A stretch of 64,000 bases of DNA. Origin: Streptomyces sp. NBC_01264. GTDB taxonomy: Bacteria > Actinomycetota > Actinomycetes > Streptomycetales > Streptomycetaceae. The translations under genes were made by a program, and so were the position numbers. A model generated the notes under the pieces. That model worked only from the letters and a program-made list of their open reading frames with translations, had not been told where the DNA came from and ran no database searches. The DNA is taken from NCBI RefSeq assembly GCF_026340675.1, contig NZ_JAPEOX010000002.1, positions 2,379,747-2,443,746 of the forward strand, read 5' to 3'. Each line of letters opens with the position of its first letter. Position 1 is the stretch's first letter. Positions 47,432-55,479 of this stretch are shown piece after piece.

Positions 47432-48061
47432 GTGACCTTCGGATTCGCCCCGCCCTCGACCACGTCCCTGACCACGGCGACCGGCGGCGCCAGCCGGCAC
47501 GGCAGACTGCTGGAACCCTCCGAGTGGACGTCGTCGGGCGTCCCCCTGCTGCGCAATCCGCGCGAGGTCGTCAGCGGGCTGCACTCACGGCACGGCCCCG
47601 TCCCGTCCACAGCGGTGATCGCCGTGCTCGGCCCCGAGGAGCGGCTCGTGGCCAGCGCCTCCTTCGTTCAGCGCTCCACCGCGGCCGACGGCTGGGAGTA
47701 CCGCAACGCCCTGCTTTCCCGGCTGCGCCGGGTCATCCCGCACGACCTGCGCCGAAGGACCCCGGTACGGACCGCCGTGCTGTTGTTCTGCCGCGACGGC
47801 GACGAGCGCTGGACCGAGGAGGACGGGGCCTGGATGTGGGGGTTGCGGGACGCCTGCACCCTGCACGGGCTGCGCTGCGGCGCGTACATCACGCTGACCC
47901 GGGGCGGCTGGCAGGTGCTGGGCGAAGGCCGCGGCGGCCGGAGCCCCAGTTCGGACTCCCGGCCTGAGCGCCTCGGGGACACGCCGTCCGAGTTCGCGCC
48001 GCTCGCCCTGCGCGGCGGCGGCGGAGCCACGGAGGCCCTGCGCCGCACCGCCGCGCGCTGA
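47432..48061 (+). CDS. Conserved Streptomyces hypothetical protein
   Basis: 209 residues from the GTG at 47432 with AAGGGAGGACC directly upstream; the longer in-frame extension (to 47231) lacks any ribosome site. The sequence (WTSSGVPLLRNPREVVSGLHSRHGP...VIAVLGPEERLVASASFVQR...GWEYRNALLSRLRRVIPHDLRRRTPVRTAVLLFCRDGDERWTEEDGAWMWGLRDACTLHGLRCGAYITLTRGGWQVLGEG) resembles a small alpha/beta protein of unknown function. It has a Gly-rich C-terminal tail, no signal peptide and no TM segment. Position beside recQ is conserved as I recall. Confidence 0.8.
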   Translation: MTFGFAPPSTTSLTTATGGASRHGRLLEPSEWTSSGVPLLRNPREVVSGLHSRHGPVPSTAVIAVLGPEERLVASASFVQRSTAADGWEYRNALLSRLRRVIPHDLRRRTPVRTAVLLFCRDGDERWTEEDGAWMWGLRDACTLHGLRCGAYITLTRGGWQVLGEGRGGRSPSSDSRPERLGDTPSEFAPLALRGGGGATEALRRTAAR

Positions 48062-48134
48062 GTACGCACCGCCGCTCACGGAGCCCCGCGGCCGCGCGCC
48101 GAGCGCGCAGGGCCTCGTACCCGGGAACGACCAA

Positions 48135-48166
48135 CGGCCGTACACCCGGAAACGGGCGTACGGCTG
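48135..48166. terminator. Terminator hairpin before the IS110 element
   Basis: CCGTACACCCG (48138-48148), tetraloop GAAA, then CGGGCGTACGG (48153-48163): 10 of 11 pairs, extendable by G-C and G-U pairs outwards. It ends the 47432-48061 transcript and lies immediately outside the insertion element. Confidence 0.7.
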
Positions 48167-48191
48167 GTCAGACATCCCATGCCGTTTCATG

Positions 48192-49418
48192 TCAAGAGGG
48201 ATAGAGCTGGGCGTGGTGTGACCAGGCGGTTGCTTCGTCGTAGTGGGTGCGGGTTTTGAGGCATCCGTGGAGGATGCCGACGAGGCGGTTTCCGACCTGG
48301 CGGAGGGCAGGGTTGTAGCCGGCGTCGCGGGCGCGCTGCTTGTCGTAGTAGCGGCGGGCGCCGGGTGAGGTGTTCAGCGCGGAGAACGCCTGGAGTTGCA
48401 GGGCCGAGGCGAGGCGGTTGTTGCGGACGTAGCGGGCCTGGACGGTGTGGCTCTTGCCGGAGGCCCGGGTGATAGGGCTGGTCCCGGCGTAGTTCTTGCG
48501 GGCCTTCGCGTTGTCGTAGCGGGTGGGGTCGTCCCCGAACTCGGCGAGCACCCGGGCGCCGGTGATCTCCGCGATGCCGGGCATCGAGAGGTAGATCTCA
48601 GCGTCCGGGTGCTCAAGAAAATGTGCCTTCACCTGCCTTTCGAGCTCGGCTATCTGCTCGTTCAGACTGATCAGCAGGCGCGCGTGGGCTGTCGCGGCGG
48701 CCGCGTAGGCGGCGGTCACCGGTTCGGGCAGACCGAGGTGTTCTTCTCGCAGCGCGGTCTGGATCGTGGCGGCTTTCTGGGGCCGGTTGTGCCGGCGGTG
48801 GCGGGTCAGGACCGCGGTGATCTGGGGGCGCGTCAGCTTCGCCGCGGTGGCGGGCGTGGGCGCCTTGATCAGCAGCTCCAGTGCGTCCGTGCTGGTCAGC
48901 GCCAAGTCGGCGTAGGCGTCCAGGGCCGCGGGGAAGTACTCGCGCAGCGTATTGCGCAGCCGCTGGAAGGTGCGGGTGCGTTCCCAGATCAGTGTCTGGT
49001 GGGCACGGGCGACGACCTTCACGGCCTGGGCCTGCTCGCTGTCTCCAGCGACGGGCCGCAACTGGTCACGGTCGATACGGACCATGTCTGCCAGCGCGTG
49101 CGCATCGCCTTTATCGCTCTTGGCGCCGGAGGTTCCGTAGCGTTCCTTGAACCGGTTGACCTGCCTCGGGTTGATCGCGAACACCTGGTAGCCGGAGGCG
49201 ATCAGGGCCTGCACCCACGGGCCGCGATCGGTCTCGATCCCCACCACCACCTCGGCGGAGTCCACATCCGCGCCACCGTACTTCGCGATGAGCGCGTGCA
49301 GTTTCGCGATGCCCTCCACCCCCTCGGGCAGGGTCGCGACGGCCAGCTTGCGGCCCGTCCCGTCCTGGACCTCGACATCGTGATGGTCTTCGGCCCAGTC
49401 GTCACCGATCAGCAGCAA
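48192..49418 (-). CDS. IS110-family transposase (DEDD)
   Basis: About 408 residues starting at the TTG at 49418 behind GGGAGAG; upstream codons to 49601 look untranslated. The N-terminal RuvC-like DEDD domain begins LLLIGDDWAEDHHDVEVQD (Asp), continues with VVVGIETDRGPWV (Glu) and ends with SGAKSDKGDAHALADMVR (Asp...Asp). A coiled region follows, then the Transposase_20 domain LSMPGIAEITGARVLAEFGDDPTRYDNAKARKNYAGTSPITRASGK, with the conserved serine of the catalytic pocket in TSPIT. The protein looks full length and probably active. IS110 enzymes recombine under guidance of a bridge RNA. Confidence 0.92.
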   Translation of the reverse strand: MLLIGDDWAEDHHDVEVQDGTGRKLAVATLPEGVEGIAKLHALIAKYGGADVDSAEVVVGIETDRGPWVQALIASGYQVFAINPRQVNRFKERYGTSGAKSDKGDAHALADMVRIDRDQLRPVAGDSEQAQAVKVVARAHQTLIWERTRTFQRLRNTLREYFPAALDAYADLALTSTDALELLIKAPTPATAAKLTRPQITAVLTRHRRHNRPQKAATIQTALREEHLGLPEPVTAAYAAAATAHARLLISLNEQIAELERQVKAHFLEHPDAEIYLSMPGIAEITGARVLAEFGDDPTRYDNAKARKNYAGTSPITRASGKSHTVQARYVRNNRLASALQLQAFSALNTSPGARRYYDKQRARDAGYNPALRQVGNRLVGILHGCLKTRTHYDEATAWSHHAQLYPS

Positions 49419-49661
49419 CAGTTCTCTCCCGCTCGTATCCGTTCGTTCAGTTGCACAGCAGCCTGCGGAAGGCACGGCACGCGGCCTAATGGATCCAGTG
49501 CTCACGCCCGTGGGCGGGCACGCCATCCCATCAGCGGTCATGGCCTCCCGGCCGACCAGCAGGGGCACGGTCTGACCACAGAACTCGAACGGCTCCGGCA
49601 TCGGAAGTGCTCACCTGCTGGCGGCTACAACATCAAGTCTCTACGACCCGATACGTCCCAT
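49419..49661 (-). ncRNA. Candidate IS110 bridge-RNA region
   Basis: In the IS110 group (as opposed to IS1111) the bridge RNA is encoded upstream of the transposase. This 243-bp region is non-coding, sits between the element's end and the transposase TTG, and contains GC-rich inverted repeats (for example around 49500-49525). The octamer CATCCCAT at 49524-49531 also occurs at the left junction (48173-48180), a pattern expected of guide loops. Presence of the RNA is inferred from family knowledge, not demonstrated. Confidence 0.4.
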
Positions 49662-49731
49662 TAGGCCTCGGACTTCGGCAGGGCCGGCCACCAGCCCGCC
49701 CCGCCCCTCGACCGTGCGGGGGTACGGGGCG

Positions 49732-50328
49732 TCAGACGCCCGCCCCCAGCACGGAGTTGATCCGCTGCGGCTCGCCGCACACGATCAGGATGGCTCCGGC
49801 TCGCGCGAGGGCGACCGGCAGGGCTGCGGCGGCCGCGTCGACCGGTCCGCCGTTGACGGCGAAGACCACGACGGGACGCCCGGACGCACGCTGCACGTGC
49901 GCCGCGTCGGCGTAGAAGACGTCGTCCCCGGCGTCGTGCAGGGCCCAGTACGCGGCCTCGCCGAAGGACAGCTCGTGCGCGGCCCACGGGTGCGGGTCGC
50001 CGGTGGTGAGCACCAGGATGTCACCGGGCGCGCGCCCGGTGTCGAGCAGCAGGTCCACGGCCTCCTCGGCCGCGTCCAGCGCACCCTCGGCGGATGCCGG
50101 GATCAGCTGGACCTGCGGCACGGACGCCGAGACCGAGGGAGTGGTGGAGGCTACGGGACCGCGACCGGCCTGCGGCTTCCGCGGGGCGGGCGGCGCGGGC
50201 CTGGGAGCGGGACGGGGACCGGGGACGGGACGGGGGGTCTGCGCGGTGCGGCTCGCGGCCGGCGTGACGCGGGGACCCTGGGCACTCTCGTGAATCTGAG
50301 GCTCCTCGGGGGCGGGGGTGAGAGGCAT
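49732..50328 (-). CDS. Small protein with SF1-helicase-C-like domain
   Basis: 198 residues from the ATG at 50328 (GTG 50349 is an alternative; neither has a clear ribosome site). The first about 75 residues are Pro/Ala/Arg-rich linker. Residues about 78-198 resemble the C-terminal domain of UvrD/HelD-like helicases: APGDILVLTTGDPHP, a motif-V-like HVQRASGRPVVVFAVNGGPVD, and VALARAGAILIVCGEPQRI in the place of the VALTRARxxLIV motif VI. Catalytic arginines and Walker motifs are missing, so it cannot be an active helicase. The gene lies 38-59 bp downstream of rnhB and may be co-transcribed with it. Function unknown. Confidence 0.65.
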   Translation of the reverse strand: MPLTPAPEEPQIHESAQGPRVTPAASRTAQTPRPVPGPRPAPRPAPPAPRKPQAGRGPVASTTPSVSASVPQVQLIPASAEGALDAAEEAVDLLLDTGRAPGDILVLTTGDPHPWAAHELSFGEAAYWALHDAGDDVFYADAAHVQRASGRPVVVFAVNGGPVDAAAAALPVALARAGAILIVCGEPQRINSVLGAGV

Positions 50329-50387
50329 GAGCTGATTTTTATCAAACACCGGTGCGAAACGTACCGGTTGGTGGCACCTGCGTGCGA

Positions 50388-51098
50388 TCAGAAATCGAAG
50401 CCGAGTTGGCCTCCGTTTTCCAGCTCCATCGCTTCCTCGCTGCGGCGCACCTTCTTGAGGTGGCTCCAGCGGGGCAGCGCGTCGAGGTAGGACCAGGAGA
50501 GCCGGTGGTACGCGGTCGGCCCCTGCTCCTCCAATGCCGCCCGGTGCACGGGCGAGGGATATCCGGCGTTGGCGGCGAAAGCGAAGTCCTCGATTCCGCC
50601 GCCCTGTTCACCGATTTCGGCCATCATCCGGTCGCGCCGGACCTTGGCGATCACCGAGGCCGCGGCGACGGCGACGCAGGACTGGTCGCCCTTGATCACC
50701 GTCCGGACCTGCCAGGGCGCACCGAGGTAGTCGTGCTTGCCGTCGAGTATCACCGCGTCGGGCCGCACGGGCAGCGCCTCCAGGGCGCGCACCGCGGCCA
50801 GGCGCAGGGCGGCGGTCATCCCGAGCTCGTCGATCTCCTCGGGGGAGGAGTGGCCCAGGGCGTAGGCGGTGACCCAGTCCTCCAGGACGCCGACGAGCGC
50901 GTCACGGCGTTTGGGGGTGAGCAGTTTGGAGTCGGTGAGTCCCGCGGGCGGCCGGCGCAGACCGGTGATCGCCGCGCAGACGGTGACGGGACCGGCCCAG
51001 GCCCCTCGTCCGACTTCGTCGACCCCGGCGATGAGCTTGGCGCCGGTGGTCGCCCGGAGGGAGCGTTCGACGGTGTGAGTGGGTGCTTCGTACGGCAT
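50388..51098 (-). CDS. rnhB: Ribonuclease HII
   Basis: 236 residues. It removes ribonucleotides from DNA and RNA primers. The metal site is visible in [15 protein letters not shown] (DE), [10 protein letters not shown] (D) and [18 protein letters not shown]. The ATG at 51098 is in a clean context ([14 protein letters not shown]...). The C terminus ends in [24 protein letters not shown], conserved in Streptomyces members. The downstream hypothetical follows on the same strand. Confidence 0.96.
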   Translation of the reverse strand: MPYEAPTHTVERSLRATTGAKLIAGVDEVGRGAWAGPVTVCAAITGLRRPPAGLTDSKLLTPKRRDALVGVLEDWVTAYALGHSSPEEIDELGMTAALRLAAVRALEALPVRPDAVILDGKHDYLGAPWQVRTVIKGDQSCVAVAAASVIAKVRRDRMMAEIGEQGGGIEDFAFAANAGYPSPVHRAALEEQGPTAYHRLSWSYLDALPRWSHLKKVRRSEEAMELENGGQLGFDF

Positions 51099-51243
51099 GG
51101 CGCCAGCAAGGTTACGCCGCCCCGGGCCGCCTGCACACCCCGCCCCCTCCCGGCAGCGCCGTCACCCCCTCCCCGCCACGCCGCCGCCCCCTCCCCGCCG
51201 GGCCCCGGCCACCTCGGCGCCGCGCCGTCCGCCCCGGCCCGTC

Positions 51244-51846
51244 TCACACCCTGAGCAGCGGCACCATCACCCCGTCGATCATCTCGGCGATGTCCCCGTC
51301 GCTCCATTCGCTCCCGCACACCTTCGTGCGGTACATCATCAGCGCCGGAACCACGTCCACGAGAAACGGACCGGTCGCGTCCGATCGGACGTCCCCCCGG
51401 TCGATTCCGCGATGGACCAGCTCCCCGATCAGCCTGTGCGCCGGTTCGTGCAGCCCCGACCAGATCAGGCCGTGGAAGCGCTCCGCATGACTGTGATCGC
51501 ATTCGTGAAGCACCGCCCGCAGGGCCTGCCCGGCCCGCGAGTGCATGACGTCCCGCATCCGCACGCACAGCGCGTACAGGTCCTCGCGGATCGACCCCAG
51601 GTCCTGGATCTGGCCGAGCGGCGGCAGCCGCGTCCGCAGCGCCTCGGCCACCAGGTCCGCTTTCGAGGGCCAGCGCCGGTAGAGCGCCGCCTTTCCGGTG
51701 CGGGCCCCCGAGGCCACGCCCTCCATGGTGAGGGCGTTCCAGCCGACGGTGCCCAACTGCTCCAACGCGGCGTCGAGAATCGCCCGTTCGAGTTCGGGCC
51801 CCCGCCTGCGCCCCGGGGCCGCCACTGACCAGCGCGAACTCATCAC
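51244..51846 (-). CDS. TetR-family transcriptional repressor of the adjacent MFS gene
   Basis: 200 residues from the GTG at 51846 (GGAGGG seven bases upstream; ATG at 51843 also possible). The N-terminal HTH is ERAILDAALEQLGTVGWNALTMEGVASGARTGKAALYRRWPSKADLVAEAL. A ligand-binding C-terminal domain (TetR_C, about 85-195) follows. It is divergent from the MFS gene over a 140-bp gap holding a 34-bp perfect palindrome and a second similar site, the expected operators. Confidence 0.92.
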   Translation of the reverse strand: MMSSRWSVAAPGRRRGPELERAILDAALEQLGTVGWNALTMEGVASGARTGKAALYRRWPSKADLVAEALRTRLPPLGQIQDLGSIREDLYALCVRMRDVMHSRAGQALRAVLHECDHSHAERFHGLIWSGLHEPAHRLIGELVHRGIDRGDVRSDATGPFLVDVVPALMMYRTKVCGSEWSDGDIAEMIDGVMVPLLRV

Positions 51847-51890
51847 TCCCGAACCCTCCGCCCCGTACGCGCGTCCCCCGCACGTACGTA

Positions 51891-51924
51891 CAGCCTTAGT
51901 GAACGCTTGCGTTCACTAAGGCTG
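51891..51924. promoter_or_regulatory. 34-bp perfect palindromic TetR operator
   Basis: The sequence is an exact inverted repeat centred at 51907.5; the core arms are CTTAGTGAACGC and GCGTTCACTAAG, extended by GC and CA/TG pairs. The core GTGAACGC-N2-GCGTTCAC is 18 bp. It lies 45-78 bp from the TetR start and 63-96 bp from the MFS start, so it can control both genes. Confidence 0.75.
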
Positions 51925-51944
51925 ACTCCTACCTTGGTCTCGCT

Positions 51945-51962
51945 GTGAACGCCTATGTTCAC
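51945..51962. promoter_or_regulatory. Second TetR operator-like site
   Basis: GTGAAC and GTTCAC arms around GCCTAT, 18 bp, closely matching the core of the 34-bp palindrome 46 bp away. It sits 24 bp upstream of the MFS start, probably overlapping its promoter or transcript start. Confidence 0.6.
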
Positions 51963-51986
51963 TATTTCACTTTGGGGGGATCCACA

Positions 51987-53540
51987 GTGACAACTCCTCA
52001 GCTCTCCAAACTCCAGATACCGGGCGCGGCCCGCCGGGAGGGGCGCCCAGGAGTGGCGCTCGCCGTCATCGCCGCCTGTCAGCTCATGGTCGTCCTCGAC
52101 GCGACGATCGTGAACATCGCGCTCCCGCACATCCAGACCGACCTCGCGATCTCGACCACCGACCTGTCCTGGGTGATCAGCGCCTACACCCTCGCCTTCG
52201 GCGGCCTGCTGCTGCTCGGCGGCCGTGCGGGCGACATCCTGGGCCGCCGCCGGGTCTTCCTGACCGGCATCCTGCTCTTCACCCTGGCCTCCCTGCTCGG
52301 CGGCTTCTCCCAGGAGCCCTGGCAGTTGCTCGCCGCCCGCGCGCTGCAGGGCGTCGGCGGCGCCATCGCCTCGCCGACCTCCCTCGCCCTGGTCACCACG
52401 ACCTTCGCCGAGGGGCCCGCACGCAACCGCGCCTTCGGCGTGTTCGCCGCCGTCTCCGCGGGTGGCGGCGCGGTGGGCCTGCTGGCCGGCGGCATGCTCA
52501 CCGAGTGGCTCGACTGGCGCTGGGTGTTCTTCGTCAACGTGCCGATCGGGCTGCTGATCGCGTTCCTGACCCCGCTCTACATCAGCGAGTCCGAGCGCCA
52601 TCCGGGCCGCTTCGACATCGCCGGAGCCCTCACTTCCACGGTCGGGATGACCTCGCTGGTCTACGGGTTCATCCGCGCCTCCCAGGACGGCTGGCGCGAC
52701 GGCGTGACCATCGGCGCGTTCGTCCTGGCCGTGGTCCTGCTCGCGGCCTTCGTGCTCGTCGAGTCCCGGGCCGCCGATCCGATCATCCCGCTGCGCATGT
52801 TCGCCGAGCGCAACCGCACCGGCACCTACGTGATCATGCTCAGCCTGGCCGCGGCCATGTTCGGAATGTTCTTCTTCATCGTCCAGTTCGTGCAGAACGT
52901 GCTGAACTTCAGCCCGATCCGGTCCGGCATCGGCTTCCTGCCCATCACCGTCGCCATCGTCACCGCCGCCGGACTCTCCCAGCGCCTGCTGCCGCGCTTC
53001 GGCCCCAAGCCGTTCATGGTCATCGGGTCGGCGCTCACCGGCATCGGACTGACCTGGCTGACCTTCATCGAACCCGACAGCTCCTACGCCTCCGGGGTGT
53101 TGGGCCCCATGCTGCTGTTCGGATTCGGCATGGGCCTGAACTTCGTCACCCTCACCCTCACCGCCGTCTCCGGAGTGGCCCCGCAGGAAGCGGGCGCGGC
53201 CTCCGGACTCCTCAACGCCAGCCAGCAGGTCGGCGGCTCGCTCGGACTGTCCATCCTGGTCACCGTCTTCGGCACGGCCAGCCGCAACGAGGCCGGCAAA
53301 CAGGTCCCCGACTTCATGGCCCACGCCGACCAGGGGCAGGCCGCGGCCTTCCAGCAGACCGGCCGGCTGCCCGACCCCTGGGGGGACGCGGTCCTCACCC
53401 AGGGGATCTCCACCTCGTTCATCGCCGCCGTCGCCATGTCGGGGCTCGCGCTCGTCACCGCGCTGCTGGTGGTCCGGGTGCGCAAGAGCGACCTCGAGGC
53501 CCTGAACGGAGCCGCCGCCCAGGCCGGTCCGGCCGCCTGA
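51987..53540 (+). CDS. MFS drug exporter, DHA2 family
   Basis: 517 residues from the GTG at 51987, preceded by GGGGGGA. About 14 transmembrane helices. The DHA2 signatures are VVLDATIVNIALPHIQTDLAIS (helix 1), GGRAGDILGRRRVFL (motif A) and LLAARALQGVGGAIASPTSLALV (motif C-like). It is a proton-coupled efflux pump for toxic compounds. The TetR gene alongside implies substrate-induced expression. The region upstream carries two palindromic operators. Confidence 0.93.
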   Translation: MTTPQLSKLQIPGAARREGRPGVALAVIAACQLMVVLDATIVNIALPHIQTDLAISTTDLSWVISAYTLAFGGLLLLGGRAGDILGRRRVFLTGILLFTLASLLGGFSQEPWQLLAARALQGVGGAIASPTSLALVTTTFAEGPARNRAFGVFAAVSAGGGAVGLLAGGMLTEWLDWRWVFFVNVPIGLLIAFLTPLYISESERHPGRFDIAGALTSTVGMTSLVYGFIRASQDGWRDGVTIGAFVLAVVLLAAFVLVESRAADPIIPLRMFAERNRTGTYVIMLSLAAAMFGMFFFIVQFVQNVLNFSPIRSGIGFLPITVAIVTAAGLSQRLLPRFGPKPFMVIGSALTGIGLTWLTFIEPDSSYASGVLGPMLLFGFGMGLNFVTLTLTAVSGVAPQEAGAASGLLNASQQVGGSLGLSILVTVFGTASRNEAGKQVPDFMAHADQGQAAAFQQTGRLPDPWGDAVLTQGISTSFIAAVAMSGLALVTALLVVRVRKSDLEALNGAAAQAGPAA

Positions 53541-53626
53541 GCGCGCAGTCCCGTACGAGGGGTCCGGCGCGGGAAGCCTCCGTCCCGGGCCTCTCCCGGG
53601 CCGGAACGCGCCCTGGGCGGTGGTGG

Positions 53627-55342
53627 CTAGTACTCGATCCGGCTCCCGAAGGTTCCCAGGCTCCTGCACTGCTCGTACGAGGCGCTCACCCCGCGCTCGC
53701 CCAGGATCTGCCGGGCCCGCCGCTCCCCCAGGCTCGTCGCGTACCAGGGCGTGCGGCCCGCCGCCTCCAGTTCCCTGGCGATCCCGCGCAGGGCGCAGGA
53801 GCGCTGGGGCTCGGGCAGCCGGTCCAGGGCGGGCACCGCGTCGGCCGACAGGGACTGGAAGTAGGCCAGGTCGATCTTGCCGTCCTGCTCGTACCGCGTC
53901 ACGTTGCCCTCCGCGATCACCCCGTCCGGGGAGATCAGCCCGAAGGCCAGTACGGCCGCCATGGCGCTCCCCGCGACCGCGCGGGGCCGCCACCGCGCCC
54001 CGAACAGCCCGCCGGCCATGATCAGTACGATCACCAGGCCGAGCCACAGCTCCATACCGGCGACCGACAGGCGCAGCCTGGTCAGGCCGTACGCGTCCAC
54101 GTACAGGTCCATGCGGCGCAGGGCCGAGGCGACGACGACGAGGGTCAGCGCGCAGAGCGTGCCGAGCACGACGCGCACCAGCCGCCGGTCGCCGGCTCCC
54201 TCCCGCGGGGCCCAGCGCAGGGCCAGTGCGATGACGGCGAGGGTGAGCAGGGTGGCCCAGAGCAGCTGCCAGAAGCCCTGGCGCGCGTACGCGGCGTAGG
54301 TGAGGCCGGTGGCTTCCAGGACCTTGCGGTACCCGCCGAACAGGACGGCGAGCTGGACGGCGTTGAAGGCGGCGAAAAGCAGGTTCAGCACGATGAGCGG
54401 GAGGGCCCACTCCACCCGGGAGCGCGCCTTCCCCGGGCGCACCTCGATCCGGTCCCAGCGGGAGGGGGCGGCGGCCGCGCGGGCGACGGCGGCCGCGACG
54501 AGGAGGCCGAGCGCGAAGAGCAGGAAGCGGACCGGGCCGTCCAGACCGCTGACGTCGGGGGTGAGCCCGCTCAGCAGGTCCGCGAACGCGGCGTCGGCGG
54601 AGGCGAAGAGCGTGCCGAAGAGGGCCAGCAGGACCACCGCCACCACGACGGCCTTGATCACCGGCAGCAAGCGCTCCCGGCGCCCCTCGCCGCGCGAGCG
54701 CAGGCCCTTCCAGACCCAGCGCACCCCGAGGACGGCGGAGTCCAGGAGGCCGACCGGGCCGAGCAGGATGCCGGGCCAGCTCCGGCTGCCGTGCAGGGCC
54801 AGGGCGCCGGTCAGCAGGGCCGCGAGCAGGGCCGTGACGGCCGGCCAGGCGGAGGCGCGCAGGGCGGGCACGGCGAGCAGCGCGAGGCAGCCGAGCGCCC
54901 ACAGCGCGGTCCAGGGACGCAGCGTGCGGCCGGCCGTGCGGGCGGCCGCCCAGGCGGCGACGAGCGCGGGCAGCACCGCGAGGAGCAGACCCGGCCCGAG
55001 CCCCTCGCCGAGGAGCAGGGAGACGGCGATGCCGGAGGCGAGCACGGCGCCCAGCACGACGACCGGTACCGGTCCCACGGCGGCCGGGCGCGCGGCCTCG
55101 GCCCAGGCGAGCGGGGCGATCGACCAGGCGCCGGAGGCGGCGCGCTCCTTGCGCAGCTGGTGGGTGCGCCAGGCCTTGGGATCCCAGCCGGGCGGCGCGG
55201 GTGGCGCGGGCGCGGATGGCACGGGCGCGGATGGCACGGGCGCGGATGGCGCCGGGGCGGGAGCTTTCGCCTCCGCGCCCGCGGCATCCGCCGTCTCGGT
55301 GTTCTCCGCGCCGTTCTCCGCGCCGGTGTTCCCTGCTGACAT
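53627..55342 (-). CDS. DUF4153/DUF4173-type membrane protein
   Basis: 571 residues. An Ala/Pro-rich cytoplasmic leader (about 1-50, including SAPVPSAPVPSAPAPPAPP encoded by 15-bp DNA repeats) precedes about 12 transmembrane helices. The family hallmark is TYAAYARQGFWQLLWATLLTLAVIALAL. A soluble C-terminal part (about 455-571) contains DLAYFQSLSADAVPALDRLPEPQRSCALRG and GERGVSASYEQCRSLG. It is convergent with the MFS gene. Function unknown in the family. Confidence 0.88.
   Translation of the reverse strand: MSAGNTGAENGAENTETADAAGAEAKAPAPAPSAPVPSAPVPSAPAPPAPPGWDPKAWRTHQLRKERAASGAWSIAPLAWAEAARPAAVGPVPVVVLGAVLASGIAVSLLLGEGLGPGLLLAVLPALVAAWAAARTAGRTLRPWTALWALGCLALLAVPALRASAWPAVTALLAALLTGALALHGSRSWPGILLGPVGLLDSAVLGVRWVWKGLRSRGEGRRERLLPVIKAVVVAVVLLALFGTLFASADAAFADLLSGLTPDVSGLDGPVRFLLFALGLLVAAAVARAAAAPSRWDRIEVRPGKARSRVEWALPLIVLNLLFAAFNAVQLAVLFGGYRKVLEATGLTYAAYARQGFWQLLWATLLTLAVIALALRWAPREGAGDRRLVRVVLGTLCALTLVVVASALRRMDLYVDAYGLTRLRLSVAGMELWLGLVIVLIMAGGLFGARWRPRAVAGSAMAAVLAFGLISPDGVIAEGNVTRYEQDGKIDLAYFQSLSADAVPALDRLPEPQRSCALRGIARELEAAGRTPWYATSLGERRARQILGERGVSASYEQCRSLGTFGSRIEY
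55210..55254. repeat. Three 15-bp tandem repeats in the DUF4153-type gene
   Basis: The unit GCGCGGATGGCACGG (plus strand) occurs at 55210-55224 and 55225-55239, with a third, slightly diverged copy at 55240-55254. It encodes the Pro/Ala/Ser/Val pentapeptide repeats of the protein's N terminus, in frame, so copy-number change would alter only leader length. Confidence 0.85.
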
Positions 55343-55479
55343 CGGGTTCCCCTCCCCTGTCGGCCGCCCCCGCCGTGGGGCGGGGGTGGCGAAGCCGACA
55401 GAGTAGGCCGGTCACCTGCAGTTTTGAACAGGCTCAAAAGATGCCTGTGGCAGGACCGTGACAAACGGAGGAGGGCGAA

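Larger units (their letters stand above)
48175..49661 (-). mobile_element. IS110-family insertion sequence
   Basis: An element of about 1.49 kb encoding one DEDD transposase. No terminal inverted repeats were found, as expected for IS110. The sequence TCCCAT occurs at both outer edges (48175-48180 and 49656-49661) and probably represents the recombined core. Inserted between the recQ-side hypothetical gene and the small helicase-C-like gene, it breaks otherwise conserved gene order. The exact ends need comparison with an empty site. Confidence 0.7.

Noticed and set aside
49419..49601. Upstream extension of the transposase frame
   Set aside because: Lacks IS110 similarity; the family N terminus starts at the TTG at 49418 with a ribosome site, and the extension overlaps the probable bridge-RNA region.
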